A DNA stretch of 64,000 nucleotides from Dioscorea cayenensis subsp. rotundata. Its lineage: Eukaryota; Streptophyta; Magnoliopsida; Dioscoreales; Dioscoreaceae. Each line of letters starts with the position of its first letter. Positions within the stretch are counted from its first letter, which is position 1. Location of the stretch: assembly GCF_009730915.1 (NCBI RefSeq), contig NC_052489.1, positions 28,017,916 through 28,081,915 of the forward strand, written 5' to 3'. Shown piece by piece: positions 60,901 through 64,000 of this stretch. The translations under genes and the position numbers were made by a program. Under the pieces are notes generated by a model. That model was not told where the DNA came from, did no database searches, and worked only from the letters and a program-made list of their open reading frames with translations.

Positions 60901-63062
60901 ATGTCCTGCATCTGATCTTGCCTCTGATGAGTGTTTGTCAAGATCATCCATGGATTCTGAAATGAAGCTTGTTTCTCGAATGAAAAATGCTTTAACACTA
61001 GTCCGAGTATTCAGACACCTTAGTGCATTACCTTTGATCACCTTAAAAATTTACAGAAGAAAGTCATATCAATCCAACCAATAGTAATGTGACAAAAATT
61101 TTAGAAAAATTATGCGCATAAAGTACAAATATCACAACCCATCAAAAGAGTACCTCTTACCTCAGATATTCTTCCTTTTTCTTCAGAAACTGTATGGTTT
61201 AAAGTTCGAGCATCTGGATTCTGAAAACATGGACTATCATTCAGTCATTTTATACTAAAATGAGATCATATCTTCAAAAGACATTGTTGGGCATGCAGAA
61301 GCTCAGTAAGGACTCTAAGATGATATATTTTACCTTGATGAGGAAAGCATCAGATCCTTGGGCAACTGCCTCACTAATATCATCTTGAGTCTCAGGAACC
61401 AAACTAAGTGATTTTATGGTCTGTTTATCAGGACTTTCCAAGTTAGAAGCCTTTGATGGACTAGAAGAAATGGGCAACAAAATCAACTTGCCACTATTAT
61501 GAGAAGAATTTCCATTCGGGGATGAATCTACAGATGTGGGGGCAACCATCTGATTAAAAGATAGACCTACATCATCAAATGCGTTTTTCATGATATCATC
61601 ATCCAAATCACTAAGTTGATCTGTTTCATCAAGTGCATCAGATAATAAAACCGGGGGAACAGTTTCTGTAACATCCAAATAGCATTCCTTCCTTGCTCGT
61701 TTCACACGAAGAGCAACTTCCAGTATAGCTTCAGTTGGAAAAGTTTCACATTGTAAGCTACTGGTTGCCATTTCAGATATAACCAATGCTTCCGAGGCAG
61801 CAATAGAAAGCTCAACAGCATCGCGAATACCTTTATTCTTCAGATTGCTAAAATTAACCTTTTTCCGAAACCTCACCCTTTTCTGCTCAGCTTTACTGAC
61901 GGGCGTTGATGATGAGCTCTTAACCTGCCTCTGAACACAGTTTAATGGTGATATCTTTGACTCAGGGACATCACCATCCACTTCCACCACATTCGAGCAA
62001 ATGTGGTTTTTCTGTGCTGTTTGGATTGCAGAGATTGGTTTCCCTGGCATGCTTTTATTAGGTTCGCGCCTTCCAGTTTGAGCAATTTCATCTACATGGT
62101 CAGACAACTGAGAACCAGTGACAGACGACAGATGAAGATGAAAACTTGTTGCCTGCTTAAAAGAGAAGATAATCTTTAGGATTGAAATGGAATGATATGG
62201 GAAATGCAATTCAAACAAAGAACAGAGCAGAAAAATCTTAACAAAAGAAATTAAATCAAGGCAAATGAACAGCATGCCTGAAACACAAGAAACCTGAAAC
62301 ACTGGCATTATTCAAGCACATGTAAGAATCTAACAAGTAAAGTAAAAAATAAGTTAATTGTTTAAACAATATTTATAATCTCATACATTTTCAGAAGAAG
62401 TATTCCCTTCAGTTGAGTTGTCTTCACCAGACAAAAACAATCGGCAACCACTGGACACAACATCATTTCTAGAGTAGAGACAATCATCATGTTTTTCACA
62501 ATTATTTTCTGGAGAGCAAACATAATTCTGTGAAAACAAACAACCAATAAGACAAGATCATTCCAAAAGTATACTATCAATTAAAATTTACACAACGCAC
62601 CTTCCATGCCAGTGGAGACACAGTGTGATCGCCTTTGGGATAATCACCAAATGCCGGTAATTGGCGTGGCTGAAGCCAGAATGGAAGCCAAGCAGTATCC
62701 TGAAATCCAACAAAAGCACAACAAACCTAATGAATTGAGCTTACTAATCACACTTATACAGCCAAAAGGGGAAAAAGAAAAAAAAGAAAAAATTCCTTCA
62801 ATCTTTTGCCTTTCAGTAACCCAGTGATAGACCTTGAAAGGATTTCAATACAAGCAAAGATATTGATGAAAATAAAAAGAATAAAACCACAAAAGTCGGC
62901 TAAGATTACTGGTGAAATAGAGGAGATTGATCCATGGATCAAAATCACAAGAAAATCCAAGAAGGAATACAATGGTGTGATGAGATTGATTTAGGAGGAA
63001 GAGAGAGAGGAAAGGAAGGCAACCTCTGAGAACTGAGGGGAGTGATAGACACAGTTGGCCAT
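57939..63062 (-). CDS. Tandem-BRCT DNA-repair type protein (At3g21480-like)
   Basis: Eleven exons: 63062-63024, 62699-62601, 62527-62387, 62152-61334, 61220-61161, 61041-60102, 59985-59678, 59289-59183, 58827-58677, 58349-58197 and 58076-57939, all GT-AG and phase-compatible, giving 984 residues. The N-terminus has a plant-specific block (TAWLPFWLQPRQLPAFGDYP). A long, probably disordered Ser/Lys-rich region follows, up to about residue 700. The C-terminus carries two BRCT domains. BRCT1 (about 740-840) shows LEFLLTGFSAQTEKKLEAVI, REFGGYVLTSIP and the Trp helix NAEWILDSVEAG. BRCT2 (about 870-965) shows GGGLVYKSLQQLI and TANWIINCLFSGKLLPF. This resembles the phosphopeptide-binding pairs of MDC1 and PAXIP1, so a nuclear DNA-damage adaptor role is inferred. 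E2F-type sites lie upstream. Confidence 0.9.
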
Positions 63063-63107
63063 GGCGATCCGCGGTGAGGCCGAGAAGCCACCATCAAAGC
63101 TTCTTTG

Positions 63108-63144
63108 CCGCCAAAAAAAGATGAGGGTTTCGTTTCGCGCCAAA
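63108..63144. promoter_or_regulatory. E2F-type sites upstream of the BRCT gene
   Basis: TTTCGCGC on the plus strand (63133-63140) overlaps TTTGGCGC on the minus strand (63144-63137), and both match the E2F consensus TTTSSCGC. A further TTTGGCGG lies on the minus strand at 63115-63108. They are 46-82 bp before the start codon. E2F/DP sites are established in S-phase and DNA-repair gene promoters. Confidence 0.6.
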
Positions 63145-63640
63145 AAAAATCCCCGGGAGTTTTAGGAGCGGGACGAGGGTAATAAACGCGATTTTTGATA
63201 AAATTTCAGAAATGCCATCCAGATAAAAGTTAATTTCAGTCCTTTTTACGTTAACTAATGCAATTTTTTCATTTGGCTGTTTACATCTTTATTTATTTAT
63301 TTATTTAAAAAAAATGAATAAACCCTAAATTTATTGCAATAAACAATCAAATAATACAAAATAAGACCAGCAAAAAAAATAAACCTTGAGGCATTCACCA
63401 GAAGTCAAAAATGAGACACTCAAGGAAAACAATAGACAAAACAAGAAAAGAACTGAAAAAGGAAAAAAAGAGGAAGCAAAAAGACCAATTACATCATTAT
63501 TTTTCACTTGAACACGATGAAACAATTTATTCTTTTTATATTTTAAATTTGTTTCCTATTACATGAAACATATAACTTTGATATATATATATATATATAT
63601 ATTTAAAAAACCATATAAATACAAAACTTGCTAAATTCTG
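63145..63640. other. Intergenic, AT-rich, with a retroposon-tail-like block
   Basis: No gene. Bases 63290-63480, read on the minus strand, form a T-rich block ending TTTATTGCAATAAATTTAGG, very like the LINE 3' tail near 1550. A (TA)n tract lies at 63580-63603. Confidence 0.4.
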
Positions 63641-63779
63641 AGTGCACTGGCACAAGTCCTATTGAGCATTAGTGATAACAAAATTTTTGAAGCACTTGTA
63701 GTCCAAATAAAATGCAGTATGTATACAAGAACGTAAATTGAATGTGAGCACTTCTGATCAACAAGAATTGTTGCTTCGG

Positions 63780-64000
63780 ATAGAAAGAAGGGGTGACTGA
63801 ATAATAAGGAATATCAAGCTTGACGTATCTGCACAGGTTTCTACTTTCCATGGCAAACGACGGCGGTGCAAGACAAGTCCTCATCAATCAACCACATGTT
63901 CATGGCCTGTAAACTCCGCTGTATCAAGGCGATATCCAAGCTCAGGGGCCAGAAAACCCACTTCTTACTTGTTCCTGAATAAGCACCATCCACTGTATTG
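63780..64000 (-). CDS. Possible terminal exon of a gene running off the right edge
   Basis: The minus strand from 64000 to about 63880 is less AT-rich than its flanks. One frame reads LAPELGYRLDTAEFTGHEHV and stops just after; another reads KKWVFWPLSLDIALIQRSLQ. An acceptor-like ATTCAG lies at about 63976-63981. I cannot choose the frame or recognise the family. The region left of it to about 63650 would be 3' UTR. Confidence 0.3.

Noticed and set aside
60605-61084. A 159-codon plus-strand frame opposite BRCT exon 6
   Set aside because: The minus strand carries a 940-base exon in phase with its neighbours. The plus frame has no homology or splice partners.

Overview
This window is nuclear DNA from a flowering plant. 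Most genes are split by GT-AG introns, the spacers are about 70% A+T and full of (TA)n, (CT)n and (CA)n tracts, and every recognisable product is a plant nuclear gene. Several first exons (RING-H2 gene, PPR gene, mS35 exon 1, RUG3 exon 1) are GC-rich and fall off toward the 3' end. That gradient is typical of monocots, so I lean toward a non-grass monocot; this is inference. All exon structures were read by eye from splice sites, reading-frame phase and similarity to known families.

Layout from left to right: a LINE 3' end (about 715-1590); a 13-exon carotenoid cleavage dioxygenase (3661-6639, +); a single-exon ATL-type RING-H2 ubiquitin ligase (7851-8993, +); arm 1 of a 2.3 kb inverted repeat (about 9010-11325); a Mediator MED26 gene (13508-16359, -); pTAC14, a plastid SET-domain protein (20523-27040, -), head to head with a short PPR gene (27264-27971, +); mitoribosomal mS35 (28814-32138, -); RUG3, a mitochondrial RCC1-repeat protein (33634-37568, +); the phloem regulator APL (40290-42002, -); a repeat-rich spacer with a MITE and a 1000-base assembly gap (46069-47068); arm 2 of the inverted repeat (47069-49392); RPB5, shared by the nuclear RNA polymerases (50730-52936, -); a decayed tandem copy of RPB5 (54656-56722, -) hit by a CACTA-like element; a large tandem-BRCT protein (57939-63062, -); and a possible terminal exon of another gene at the right edge.

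The genes are independent housekeeping or developmental loci, not a pathway cluster. There is a loose theme of nuclear genes for organelle gene expression: pTAC14 in plastids, mS35 and RUG3 in mitochondria, and probably the PPR protein. Two of these share a 223 bp divergent promoter. The most notable structural feature is the inverted repeat: two copies of about 2.3 kb, roughly 95% identical where compared by eye, enclose a 36 kb block of six genes. This could be the footprint of an inversion, or an assembly artefact, because one arm abuts the gap. Other points of note are the RPB5 pseudogene that has gained AT-dinucleotide tracts at many sites, and E2F-type sites just upstream of the BRCT gene. 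I found no CRISPR array, no functional tRNA or rRNA gene, and no convincing previously undescribed multi-gene system.
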